Part shown: positions 55,813 through 62,197 of the stretch, piece by piece
Numbering within the stretch: the stretch's first letter is position 1
Layout of the letters: each line of letters opens with the position of its first letter
From: Mannheimia sp. USDA-ARS-USMARC-1261
GTDB lineage: Bacteria > Pseudomonadota > Gammaproteobacteria > Enterobacterales > Pasteurellaceae
Direction of reading: 5' to 3'
Assembly (NCBI RefSeq): GCF_000521605.1
Contig: NZ_CP006942.1
Location: forward strand, 2,046,001 to 2,110,000
Length of the DNA stretch: 64,000 bases
Made by a program: the position numbers and the translations under genes
Notes under the pieces: model-generated
Seen by the model: the letters and a program-made list of their open reading frames with translations, nothing else
Told to the model about the DNA's origin: nothing
Database searches by the model: none

Positions 55813-55821
55813 TTCCACAAA
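55813..55821 (-). promoter_or_regulatory. Candidate late activator site before the endolysin (Plys-like)
   Basis: On the minus strand TTTGTGGAA is followed by CTCTTTCATCTCCCCC and then TTACATTAAAT, a possible -10. It lies between the Mor/C gene and the endolysin, where Mu has Plys. Confidence 0.6.
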
Positions 55822-56253
55822 TTAAAAGAGTGAAGTTTGTGTAATAGGCTGCTTAGGCTTAGATTTTAAATACCTCACCGCATCCCACGCAATACGGTCG
55901 CACACACCATATTTTGAGCAAATCTGCATAATCGCCAAACGACCGCTTATCCCCTCTTGTTCTGTCATTCGGCAGTAATCGGCATAAATCCGCTCATTAC
56001 GTAATAATCGCAAGGTAGTTTGGCAACGGGGCAAATAAGCCCTATTCGCTTTCAAATAAGAGTGTAATTTTTCTGCATCTTCTTTCCCTAGCACTTCTTC
56101 TAATTTTTCAAAATAGACTTTTCCTTTTGAAAATTGGAACGAAAAGCCACCAAAGGCTTTGATTAGTTTTTCAGTTGCAGGTAAACCGATCAAATCGACA
56201 ATTTCTTTTACCGATTCAGGTAAATAACGTTCAATACTTTCAAATTCAGACAT
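55822..56253 (-). CDS. Mor/C-type middle-late transcription activator
   Basis: The 143-residue protein fits the Mor activator family: an N-terminal dimerisation part (ESVKEIVDLIGLPATEKLIK, FGGFSFQFSKG) and a C-terminal helix-turn-helix (SGRLAIMQICSKYGVCDRIA). In Mu, Mor activates the middle promoter and C the late ones; here I see one gene, in the C position directly before the lysis cassette. I use ATG 56253; the ribosome site AAGGGGG is in a hairpin with CCCCCTTG upstream. Confidence 0.88.
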   Translation of the reverse strand: MSEFESIERYLPESVKEIVDLIGLPATEKLIKAFGGFSFQFSKGKVYFEKLEEVLGKEDAEKLHSYLKANRAYLPRCQTTLRLLRNERIYADYCRMTEQEGISGRLAIMQICSKYGVCDRIAWDAVRYLKSKPKQPITQTSLF

Positions 56254-56260
56254 AAAAAAT

Positions 56261-56301
56261 CCCCCTTGAATAATTTCCACAAAAGCCATTATCCAAGGGG
56301 G
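56261..56301 (-). promoter_or_regulatory. Leader of the activator gene: SD hairpin and activator-type motif
   Basis: CCCCCTTG (56261-56268) and CAAGGGGG (56294-56301) are perfect inverted repeats; on the minus strand the second arm holds the ribosome site of the Mor/C gene. TTTGTGGAA (56275-56283), the late-site nonamer, is in the loop. An overlapping TTGAATAA / TTATTCAA pair allows another fold. Confidence 0.55.
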
Positions 56302-56356
56302 TTATTCAAATCTGTAATACTTACTTAAAAATTTTTTGCAAATTTCAGATAAAAAA

Positions 56357-56378
56357 AGACCGCTTGTGAAAGCGGTCT
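56357..56378 (-). terminator. Terminator after the 53-codon early gene
   Basis: AGACCGCTT and AAGCGGTCT form a 9-bp stem with a four-base loop, followed on the minus strand by seven T. The arms are uptake-signal cores. It should end early transcription before the activator gene. Confidence 0.75.
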
Positions 56379-56385
56379 TGAAAAG

Positions 56386-56547
56386 TTAGCATTTTCTAAT
56401 CGGGATTCTCCAAGCTTCATAACCATATTCCCAAGCATCTAAGAAACGCTCCTCACCTTTCGCTTTAGAGCCTTTTACTCGTCTGAAACGTCTGAAAATA
56501 TAGCCACAAGAGCTAGAATTATCCTGCTTTTTAATTTCTTTTTTCAT
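56386..56547 (-). CDS. Small basic protein of 53 residues
   Basis: The product begins MKKEIKKQDNSSSCGYIFRR and contains FLDAWEYGYEAWRIP. AGGAAAA stands upstream of ATG 56547. The helical AWEYGYEAW motif recalls Rmf/CrpP-type small phage proteins but the match is weak. It is bounded by a terminator on one side and a long leader with inverted repeats on the other. Function unknown. Confidence 0.6.
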   Translation of the reverse strand: MKKEIKKQDNSSSCGYIFRRFRRVKGSKAKGEERFLDAWEYGYEAWRIPIRKC

Positions 56548-57000
56548 TGAAATTTTCCTAAAAAATGAAAAATCCCTTGAAAACTCACGAAAAACAGGTA
56601 AAATTTGTAACCAGTTTTCACAGAAGTCAAGACTTGACTTCTGTATTTTTATACAAAAATCCCTTATTCCTTGAAGTATTCAAGGGATTTCGTGGTTAGC
56701 TGATATATATAAGGTCGCCAAACTCAAAATATATACCAGCAATAATACAAGCCCTAAGAGGTTTATAGCCTTTTAGGGCTTCCCTTTATCTGCTATTTAA
56801 CAGATATTAGTCATTCTATAACCTTTTGCCGATCATTGCAATAGTTTTGATCTGTAAAACCTATCAAAAACACTCTACAAGCCATTTTTTAATATAACTT
56901 AAGTTGTAACCTGCCTTTTTACTAAAATCGCTAAAAACCGCTAAAAACCGCCTTATTTGCGATTTATTTTGCATAACTGGATATAACAACATAAAAAAAG
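56548..57000 (-). promoter_or_regulatory. 450-bp intergenic region rich in inverted repeats
   Basis: No convincing gene is seen; a 24-codon frame at 56811-56885 lacks a good ribosome site. There is a perfect 23-bp palindrome with half CAGAAGTCAAG at 56621-56643. AATCCCTTGAA (56571-56581) can pair with TTCAAGGGATT (56679-56689), which can alternatively pair with AAATCCCTT (56657-56665). AGCCCTAA / TTAGGGCT (56750-56780) is a further stem. The mutually exclusive folds suggest an RNA-level switch or the control region for the gene at 56547. Confidence 0.45.
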
Positions 57001-57017
57001 ACCGCTTAAAGCGGTCT
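56999..57017 (-). terminator. Terminator of the secreted-protein gene
   Basis: AGACCGCTT and AAGCGGTCT pair directly with a one-base loop, followed on the minus strand by seven T. It lies 12 bp past the stop of the gene at 57029. Confidence 0.75.
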
Positions 57018-57028
57018 AATTTATGAAT

Positions 57029-57376
57029 TTACTTTTTCTTAGTGGCAGAAATTGATTTTGCAATCGTAAACGCTGTTTCCCAAGCCTGTTGATTATCTGT
57101 AACTTCAATTTTACGGCAAGCAATCGCCTCATTGTTAAAATCAGTCATATCTACTTTGTCTGAATTAACAAGCAAAATAACACGGCGTAAAGCACAGGCT
57201 GCAATAGGATTGTGGTCGTGTCCAAACGACCCTGTTTCCATTCCATAAGCCACGTTTCTTAATTGCTGATAATCACCACTTACAAGAGCATTTGCTGTTT
57301 CTTGTTCAGCTTTTTCTGTCATTGCAGCTACAGGTAAAGATAACAAGCATAAGGTTGTTAATAGTAATTTCTTCAT
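57029..57376 (-). CDS. Small exported protein, putative moron
   Basis: The 115-residue protein has a clear signal peptide (MKKLLLTTLCLLSLPVAA, cleavage likely after VAA), then a helical domain with two Cys (AACALRRVI, AIACRKIEV) that could form a disulfide, and a Lys-rich end. AAAGGAAA precedes ATG 57376. It is flanked by two terminators and so is an isolated unit within the early region, as morons are. I do not recognise the family; a role in changing the lysogen surface is only a possibility. Confidence 0.7.
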   Translation of the reverse strand: MKKLLLTTLCLLSLPVAAMTEKAEQETANALVSGDYQQLRNVAYGMETGSFGHDHNPIAACALRRVILLVNSDKVDMTDFNNEAIACRKIEVTDNQQAWETAFTIAKSISATKKK

Positions 57377-57425
57377 TTTCAATTTCCTTTAATGAGCTCA
57401 AATCACCTGAAATCTACCACAAAAA

Positions 57426-57447
57426 AGCCCACTTTAAAAAGTGGGCT
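57426..57447 (-). terminator. Terminator after the 68-codon gene
   Basis: AGCCCACTTT and AAAGTGGGCT form a 10-bp stem with a two-base loop (the inner A/T pairs may open), followed on the minus strand by six T. Confidence 0.78.
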
Positions 57448-57469
57448 ATGCAAAAAATAGTGTAAATTT

Positions 57470-57676
57470 TTAATTATCTACACAATTTAGGGCTACTGCT
57501 GCATCATTTGCTTGTTTTTTAGTCGCACTGGCAATGATTGCGACAAGGTGAGCTAAGCCACTCATTGAAATTTGGTCTTCGGTATTATCCAAAATTTCCA
57601 GTAAATGGCTTAAACTATACAAACCGCTTGCCAAATTTTCGGTATTTTGCACAATATCTTCAAATTCAGTTCTCAT
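57470..57676 (-). CDS. Small helical phage protein
   Basis: The 68-residue product (MRTEFEDIVQNTENLASGLY at the start) is predicted helical, with a hydrophobic stretch (SGLAHLVAIIASATKKQAND) too polar at its edges to be a clear membrane segment. It follows the antirepressor gene after 10 bp and is probably cotranscribed with it. I do not recognise it. A terminator follows. Confidence 0.6.
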   Translation of the reverse strand: MRTEFEDIVQNTENLASGLYSLSHLLEILDNTEDQISMSGLAHLVAIIASATKKQANDAAVALNCVDN

Positions 57677-57686
57677 AACTCACTCC

Positions 57687-58286
57687 TTATTTGCCTAAAT
57701 TTTCACGAATAACCGCACGCACCGCACTTTCAGAACGCCCCGATTGTTGCACAATTTGCCCTGTGCTTAATCCTTGTTGGTGCAGGCGGAAAATATGGCT
57801 TTTTTCTTCGGCACTTAGGCGTAGCTTGTATTGTTGCGGTTTCATCGCTTGTTTAAGCAGTTGGTTTTGGGTTTCGAGCAGTTCGATATATTTATCGGTG
57901 CTGATTTCAACCGTTGTTTGAGGTAGAGCCTGTTTTAGAGCATTTGCCTCTTTCTCTTTTTGGATAAAGTAACGGCGTGCCTGTTGTCCCAGTTCGGAAC
58001 GTTCGAGCATACAGAGCTCTTTTGCCATATCAAGGGTGATGTGATAGTCAATTTTATTTTGACCGCCCCAAAAGCTGGCTAAACCTTTGCTTTTCTCGCT
58101 CGCCAAATTTGGCGAGCAAGTAAAATCTTCATTTTCAACAAAGCCGTAGCTTTCAATTCTTGATTTAATCCAGTTAGAAAAATCACGCCCAATCTGTAAC
58201 ATCTGATGTAGATCACGAGCATTAATTAGTAAGGTAGATTGATTTTGAAGAGAACCCGTAAAGGTTGCAATTTGGAAGTTATTCAT
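57687..58286 (-). CDS. AntA/AntB-family antirepressor
   Basis: The 199-residue protein has the AntA/AntB domain in residues about 15-110 (INARDLHQMLQIGRDFSNWI, YHITLDMAKELCMLERSELG) and a C-terminal helix-turn-helix (LSTGQIVQQSGRSESAVRAV). Such proteins counter the phage repressor and promote lytic growth. AAGGAAAAA precedes ATG 58286. The upstream leader folds into stems that may control it. Antirepressors are not part of Mu itself, so this is an acquired control layer. Confidence 0.88.
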   Translation of the reverse strand: MNNFQIATFTGSLQNQSTLLINARDLHQMLQIGRDFSNWIKSRIESYGFVENEDFTCSPNLASEKSKGLASFWGGQNKIDYHITLDMAKELCMLERSELGQQARRYFIQKEKEANALKQALPQTTVEISTDKYIELLETQNQLLKQAMKPQQYKLRLSAEEKSHIFRLHQQGLSTGQIVQQSGRSESAVRAVIRENLGK

Positions 58287-58309
58287 TGTGTTTTTCCTTG
58301 AATTGGAAA

Positions 58310-58404
58310 CCCTATTTTGAGTAGGGCGACCGACAGCTCAAAACTGCACAATAAACAGCGGAGTTATTTCCCTTTCAGGTCTTGTATTCCTCGCACTGTC
58401 GGTC
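58310..58404 (-). ncRNA. Structured leader of the antirepressor (C4-like candidate)
   Basis: GACCGACAG (58328-58336) and CTGTCGGTC (58396-58404) form a perfect 9-bp stem enclosing about 60 bases, and CCCTA/TAGGG (58310-58326) forms a hairpin just before the ribosome site. Phages P1 and P7 control ant by the C4 antisense RNA in a similar place. The similarity is in position and folding only. Confidence 0.42.
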
Positions 58405-58536
58405 ATTGATTTAAATTGTATTTATTTTTCTGCACAGATATTCTGAAACTCAAAGGCTTTCTGATATTCAGGCAAAAAAATAGCACATACTTTCAGCTGT
58501 GCAAGCTGTATTGTCGATTTTTGAGATCGTGCTCGA

Positions 58537-58565
58537 AAAATAAAATATTTCCGCTTGACAGTCAA
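58537..58565 (-). promoter_or_regulatory. Candidate promoter upstream of the antirepressor
   Basis: On the minus strand TTGACT, 17 bases, TATTTT. The -35 is inside the palindrome GCTTGAC-A-GTCAAGC (58553-58567), a possible operator. The remaining 58405-58641 gap shows no gene. Confidence 0.45.
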
Positions 58566-58641
58566 GCCCAAAAATCATAACTATGCAAAAAATTTCGTAA
58601 AATTTATTATTCAGCCCTCCGCAGAAGGCTGTAAATAAACT

Positions 58642-59070
58642 CTATACTCTATGCCCGTGGCGTTTAGCATTCACTGCTAAAATTTTTACCACTTTATGCA
58701 ACTGGACATCATTGCACCATTGCACTCGCTGGACTCCAAAGGCTCTTTTGCAAATTGAATGGGCGTATGCCCATGGGAGTTTCATCTCGCTTAAAAATGC
58801 CTCAATTTTATCTATATAACGTTTTCGGGCTTGGTTATCTGGCGAATTACCGACATCAGGTCGTTTACCGTGTTGTTTACTTTTTACAACAAAACCTTGT
58901 TGTTTCATTGCTTGTAACACAGTCATCAATTCAGCGTCGCTCATTTGCGAACAACTCATTTTGTCCACCGTTTCAATTAAAAATCGCACATAACTTTCTC
59001 GTGTCATTTTAAGCTCGTTTTTCGCTATATGAATTTTCTGTATCATCTGCTTTCTAGTTTGCGGTTGCAT
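58642..59070 (-). CDS. Mu gp16-like regulator (DUF1018)
   Basis: The 142-residue protein fits the gp16/DUF1018 family: KIHIAKNELKMTRESYVRFL near the start and LPWAYAHSICKRAFGVQRVQ near the end. The family is found in the early region of most Mu-like phages; its role is not known. The start lies 17 bp inside the previous gene. Its C-terminus is basic. Confidence 0.85.
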   Translation of the reverse strand: MQPQTRKQMIQKIHIAKNELKMTRESYVRFLIETVDKMSCSQMSDAELMTVLQAMKQQGFVVKSKQHGKRPDVGNSPDNQARKRYIDKIEAFLSEMKLPWAYAHSICKRAFGVQRVQWCNDVQLHKVVKILAVNAKRHGHRV

Positions 59071-59611
59071 TTTGTTTCTCCTCCTTCCATTTCAGCCAAA
59101 TTTGATAACTTTCGGTGTTCTTAACGGCTTCCAGTTGCCCCATTTGCTTCATTCGTTCCACATACATCACCGCATCGTGTTTCTTTTGGTCGGCTTGCCG
59201 TTGCTGTGCCTCAAGGCTATCGGTGTTTGCCGCCTTTTCACTTCGCACTACCGCAAATTGCGGTTTTACGCTTTCATACACTTTCTTTAAGTAGTTATGG
59301 TTTGCCAGCGGCTCACATCTGCCTGTTTCTCTACGATTTCGGCGGACTTGCTCCACCGTATCAATTAACGCTTTTTCCAACACATTAGAGGGAGGGTAAA
59401 GCTCCAATAAACTCTGCACAATTTTCAACGCTCGGCTATTGGCAAGACTGTTTTTCTGTGGTTTAAATAGCCCTAAATAACTCACCACCGCACGCCCACA
59501 ATTACCACCGATATTCACTATCGTATTTAACAACTCACGCCCTGCATCATCTTCAATCAACGCCTCCAGCGAGATTTCCGAATGGCAAATCGGGCATTTG
59601 CATAGTTTCAT
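59054..59611 (-). CDS. Early phage protein with a CPICHSE zinc-ribbon-like start
   Basis: The 185-residue protein begins MKLCKCPICHSEISLEALIE, where CxC-x2-C and His suggest a zinc site, followed by a helical middle (GRAVVSYLGLFKPQKNSLAN) and a charged coiled coil. Proteins of this type are found next to gp16 in Mu-like prophages. The function is unknown; DNA or RNA binding is possible. It overlaps both neighbours by a few bases. Confidence 0.7.
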   Translation of the reverse strand: MKLCKCPICHSEISLEALIEDDAGRELLNTIVNIGGNCGRAVVSYLGLFKPQKNSLANSRALKIVQSLLELYPPSNVLEKALIDTVEQVRRNRRETGRCEPLANHNYLKKVYESVKPQFAVVRSEKAANTDSLEAQQRQADQKKHDAVMYVERMKQMGQLEAVKNTESYQIWLKWKEEKQNATAN

Positions 59612-59850
59612 AGATCTACCTCACTATCTTCACAGACTGTTTCAATTTCTCTCCATTCAACTTTACTTATAGGATATGGAGTTCCGTGTGAGATATATCC
59701 TTGTGTAATAATAAACATTTGTTGTAATACAATTTCGCCATTTTTCTTTTTACACAAACGATAATTTGGTTTTGCCTCTGCGGTATTAACCCTTAGAGTA
59801 ATGCTATGATGGCGTATCGATACGCTTTTTTGAGGATCGTAAATAGTCAT
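59608..59850 (-). CDS. Hypothetical early phage protein
   Basis: The 80-residue product (MTIYDPQKSVSIRHHSITLR at the start) has alternating polar and hydrophobic residues suggesting a small beta-rich domain. Its stop overlaps the next start by four bases (ATGA), which supports it as real. AAAGGAGCAA is upstream. I recognise no family. Confidence 0.62.
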   Translation of the reverse strand: MTIYDPQKSVSIRHHSITLRVNTAEAKPNYRLCKKKNGEIVLQQMFIITQGYISHGTPYPISKVEWREIETVCEDSEVDL

Positions 59851-59921
59851 TGTTGCTCCTTTAAATAAAACACATTATCCAGCCCACTTAAAATAGTGGT
59901 AAATGGGCTGTAAATGGGTTC

Positions 59922-60311
59922 TTAAATGACTTCAACTAACTCTAATCCTTCCAGTTTCTTATATTGACGAATCAGTGCAGTTGGTGATGGAAATGTAGGT
60001 GAATAAATTGTTATTTTTTCATTTAGCTGTTTTTTACTCACTAAACCTTTATATGCTTTCTTCTCCTTAGCATTAAAAATAGGGCGTTCTTTGCGATACC
60101 AAACCTCTTCCAAATAAGGGCGAATTTCGTGTCCCTCTTTTGTCCAAGCTTCGTTAATCTCCCCATCAACATACACAGCTAGTTTTAAAGATCGCTTAAC
60201 TTGTGTAACATCTACCGTGAGTAAATGCTCTTTGTATTTAAATTTAACTCTTCCTATAATACTGTCTAGTTTTTGCTTAATTTCCGTCCATTGTTCTGCT
60301 GTAATAGCCAT
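59922..60311 (-). CDS. Hypothetical early phage protein
   Basis: The 129-residue product starts MAITAEQWTEIKQKLDSIIG and is basic, with a predicted alpha/beta pattern (VKFKYKEHLLTVDVTQVKRS). GAGAGGAAA precedes its ATG. It is in the early operon between small unknown genes. No catalytic motif is seen. The gap after it (59851-59921) has a hairpin CAGCCCA/TGGGCTG. Confidence 0.65.
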   Translation of the reverse strand: MAITAEQWTEIKQKLDSIIGRVKFKYKEHLLTVDVTQVKRSLKLAVYVDGEINEAWTKEGHEIRPYLEEVWYRKERPIFNAKEKKAYKGLVSKKQLNEKITIYSPTFPSPTALIRQYKKLEGLELVEVI

Positions 60312-60334
60312 TTTTATTTCCTCTCTACTTTTCG

Positions 60335-60517
60335 TTAATGTTTTCGATTTGCCGTTAATAACTTCAAGTGCACTTTGGGCAATAAATCCTGAACCGTGCC
60401 TAGATACACACCGCTACGGATAAAATCGCTTTGGTTTAAATACTTTTGAGCCTGTATAAGCTGGATAATTGCCTCATTTAATTGGCTATTCAGTTGTTCT
60501 TTTACGGTTTCTGTCAT
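60335..60517 (-). CDS. Small helical early protein
   Basis: The 60-residue product (MTETVKEQLNSQLNEAIIQL at the start) is predicted wholly helical, with LIQAQKYLNQSDFIRSGVYL. ATG 60517 has GGGGGAAG upstream; a GTG one codon earlier is less likely. It is spaced nine bases from the ANR gene and probably shares its transcript. Function unknown. Confidence 0.62.
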   Translation of the reverse strand: MTETVKEQLNSQLNEAIIQLIQAQKYLNQSDFIRSGVYLGTVQDLLPKVHLKLLTANRKH

Positions 60518-60526
60518 CACTTCCCC

Positions 60527-60724
60527 CTAAAACGGTTTCTTGTGCATACGTTTACAAAATACCGCTCGTTGTTCTGCCCAATCACGGTTAGTGGTTGTTT
60601 TTGCGGATAATTTTGCAATTTCCCAATGGTCTTGGGCTTCCTTATAGTTGCCTTGGCGTTCGGCTTCAGCCGCTTTTTCGGCATAATGTTGATAGCGGTT
60701 AAATTTTGCTTCTGTTGGTTTCAT
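60527..60724 (-). CDS. ANR-family regulator
   Basis: The 65-residue protein fits the ANR (AggR-activated regulator) family, with YQHYAEKAAEAERQGNYKEA and the conserved W (HWEIAKLSA, RDWAEQRAVFCKRM). ANR proteins bind and restrain AraC-type activators in enteric pathogens; homologues in Mu-like phages are common. Its target here is unknown. AGGAGAA stands before the start. Confidence 0.75.
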   Translation of the reverse strand: MKPTEAKFNRYQHYAEKAAEAERQGNYKEAQDHWEIAKLSAKTTTNRDWAEQRAVFCKRMHKKPF

Positions 60725-60754
60725 TTCGTTCTCCTGTGGTTAAAACACTTTATA

Positions 60755-60818
60755 AATGCCCTTCTATCTTGTTCCCCGTTTGAAAAAGAGGGGCTAGGGG
60801 AGATTTTTAAAGGGCATT
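60755..60818. repeat. REP-like palindromic element in the early region
   Basis: AATGCCCTT (60755-60763) and AAGGGCATT (60110+700, i.e. 60810-60818) form the outer stem; CCCC and GGGG with AGAGGGGCTAGGGGAGATTTT lie inside. It shares AGAGGGG and GGGGAGATTTT with the element at 51610-51645. It fills the 109-bp gap between two early genes. Confidence 0.55.
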
Positions 60819-60833
60819 GAAAAGGGTTTTAAA

Positions 60834-61040
60834 CTAAGACTTTCTTTTTAACTGATCTAAAATCAGCAAATGATTTAATAACGACAGATATTCGTTATCA
60901 TCAAAGTCCTTCATTATTAATGTTGTGTTATCACAAAAGCGTACTGTTACATTCCCGTTAATATTTTCTATTGAACAAACCTTGTCTGTATTAACCACAA
61001 CAGGCTTATCCGTATAATTAACATTAAAAGCAATAAACAT
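60834..61040 (-). CDS. Hypothetical early phage protein
   Basis: The 68-residue product (MFIAFNVNYTDKPVVVNTDK at the start) looks like a small beta-sheet domain followed by a helix (LSLLNHLLILDQLKRKS). Its start is one base past the DUF3164 stop, so translation is probably coupled. No family recognised. Confidence 0.62.
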   Translation of the reverse strand: MFIAFNVNYTDKPVVVNTDKVCSIENINGNVTVRFCDNTTLIMKDFDDNEYLSLLNHLLILDQLKRKS

Positions 61041-61041
61041 T

Positions 61042-61659
61042 TTAAACTCCCGCCATATCTAAACTAATCGGCTGATATTTGCCATTTTCATCACGTTTAT
61101 AAAAACGGATATAACCTTTGCTACCAATTACCTGCACGCTGTCTGAAATTGCTGTCATTGCTTGATTCCATCGTGCATCATCAATTTCAACACGGCGGAG
61201 CGATAAGATCTTAGCTGTTGATAAATTACCTTCTTTATCTACCTCAAACGCATTATCAATTAACGCTTTAAGTTCCGGTTTCGCTCCTTCCGACCAATCG
61301 TGCAAGCACTCATCAATCAAGGCTTTTGCGGCGTGAATACGCTCATCAAAGCGAATATTCTCTTGCACTGCTAACTGCAACTTATATTCACCGTCATAGG
61401 TAAATAACGTGATATTGCCTTTTGCACCGCCGATTTTTACCCCATATTTTTCAGCCGATAGGCTGACAAAAGCCCCTACATCATCAAATACGGATTGTTT
61501 AAAATTGCCTAGTAGTTGGCTAATTTCTTCGGCACGGCTCACAAATTGACGGACTAATTCATCACGTTCTTTGTCGATTTCTTTCACTAATGCTTCTGGC
61601 TTTAAATTACCATCGGCATCTTTCCAGTAAATTTCATTACCGATTTTTACTTTGCTCAT
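61042..61659 (-). CDS. DUF3164 early phage protein
   Basis: The 205-residue protein matches the DUF3164 family: KDADGNLKPEALVKEIDKERDE near the start in part, KYGVKIGGAKGNITLFTYDG and IGSKGYIRFYKRDENGKYQP. It is widely conserved near the MuB gene of Mu-like phages; its function is not known. AGAGGAAA precedes the start. Length is as expected. Confidence 0.85.
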   Translation of the reverse strand: MSKVKIGNEIYWKDADGNLKPEALVKEIDKERDELVRQFVSRAEEISQLLGNFKQSVFDDVGAFVSLSAEKYGVKIGGAKGNITLFTYDGEYKLQLAVQENIRFDERIHAAKALIDECLHDWSEGAKPELKALIDNAFEVDKEGNLSTAKILSLRRVEIDDARWNQAMTAISDSVQVIGSKGYIRFYKRDENGKYQPISLDMAGV

Positions 61660-61672
61660 TGTCTTTTCCTCT

Positions 61673-61864
61673 CTATTCCAGCCCGACTTTCACGGTGCGG
61701 ACTGCTTTACCGTTATACTTCACTCTTTTATTGTGGGCGGGGGACGACATAAATCGGATCGTCTTTGCCTCCACCCCCAACCGTTTTGCTAATTCTTCCG
61801 CTGTGCCGTCAGCCACATTCTCTTCGCCAACATACAGGGCATAAATCATTCGCCGTTTCTTCAT
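61673..61864 (-). CDS. Small helix-turn-helix-like early protein
   Basis: The 63-residue product has a possible winged-helix or helix-turn-helix core (GTAEELAKRLGVEAKTIRFM) followed by SSPAHNKRV, similar in style to small prophage DNA-binding proteins. It starts two bases past the previous stop. A role in early gene control is plausible but not shown. Confidence 0.65.
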   Translation of the reverse strand: MKKRRMIYALYVGEENVADGTAEELAKRLGVEAKTIRFMSSPAHNKRVKYNGKAVRTVKVGLE

Positions 61865-61866
61865 CT

Positions 61867-62187
61867 CTACACCTTCGCAACACGTTCAGACTCCCACACA
61901 CACTTCACGCCTCGCACTTGCATTTGGTAGCTGTCATACCGTCTGCCGCCTTTGGTTTTCATTCCAAACAGGCTTGCTAAGCCGTTTTTCACAAAATCCT
62001 GCGTTTTGCGGTTATCTCGCAACACAAGGCGAGGTGGGCTTGCCGCCTCAAATTCCACCCGCTCAATCTCCAAATCCAACGCCTCGCACTCAAGCGTGGC
62101 AATTTCTAACTTCACAAGGCTGTCGTGGATATAAGCGTTTAATGGGTTCATCATCTCGCCTGCTTTTTCGCTGTACACCTTTTGCAT
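61867..62187 (-). CDS. Hypothetical early phage protein
   Basis: The 106-residue product begins MQKVYSEKAGEMMNPLNAYI and has an acidic helical N-terminal half and a basic C-terminal half (LASLFGMKTKGGRRYDSYQM). AAGGAGCA precedes the start at 62187. It follows MuB after 10 bp. I do not recognise the family. Confidence 0.65.
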   Translation of the reverse strand: MQKVYSEKAGEMMNPLNAYIHDSLVKLEIATLECEALDLEIERVEFEAASPPRLVLRDNRKTQDFVKNGLASLFGMKTKGGRRYDSYQMQVRGVKCVWESERVAKV

Positions 62188-62197
62188 AATCTGCTCC

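Noticed and set aside
56811-56885. 24-codon frame MACRVFLIGF... in the non-coding early region
   Set aside because: No ribosome site, no family, and it lies in a region dominated by inverted repeats.
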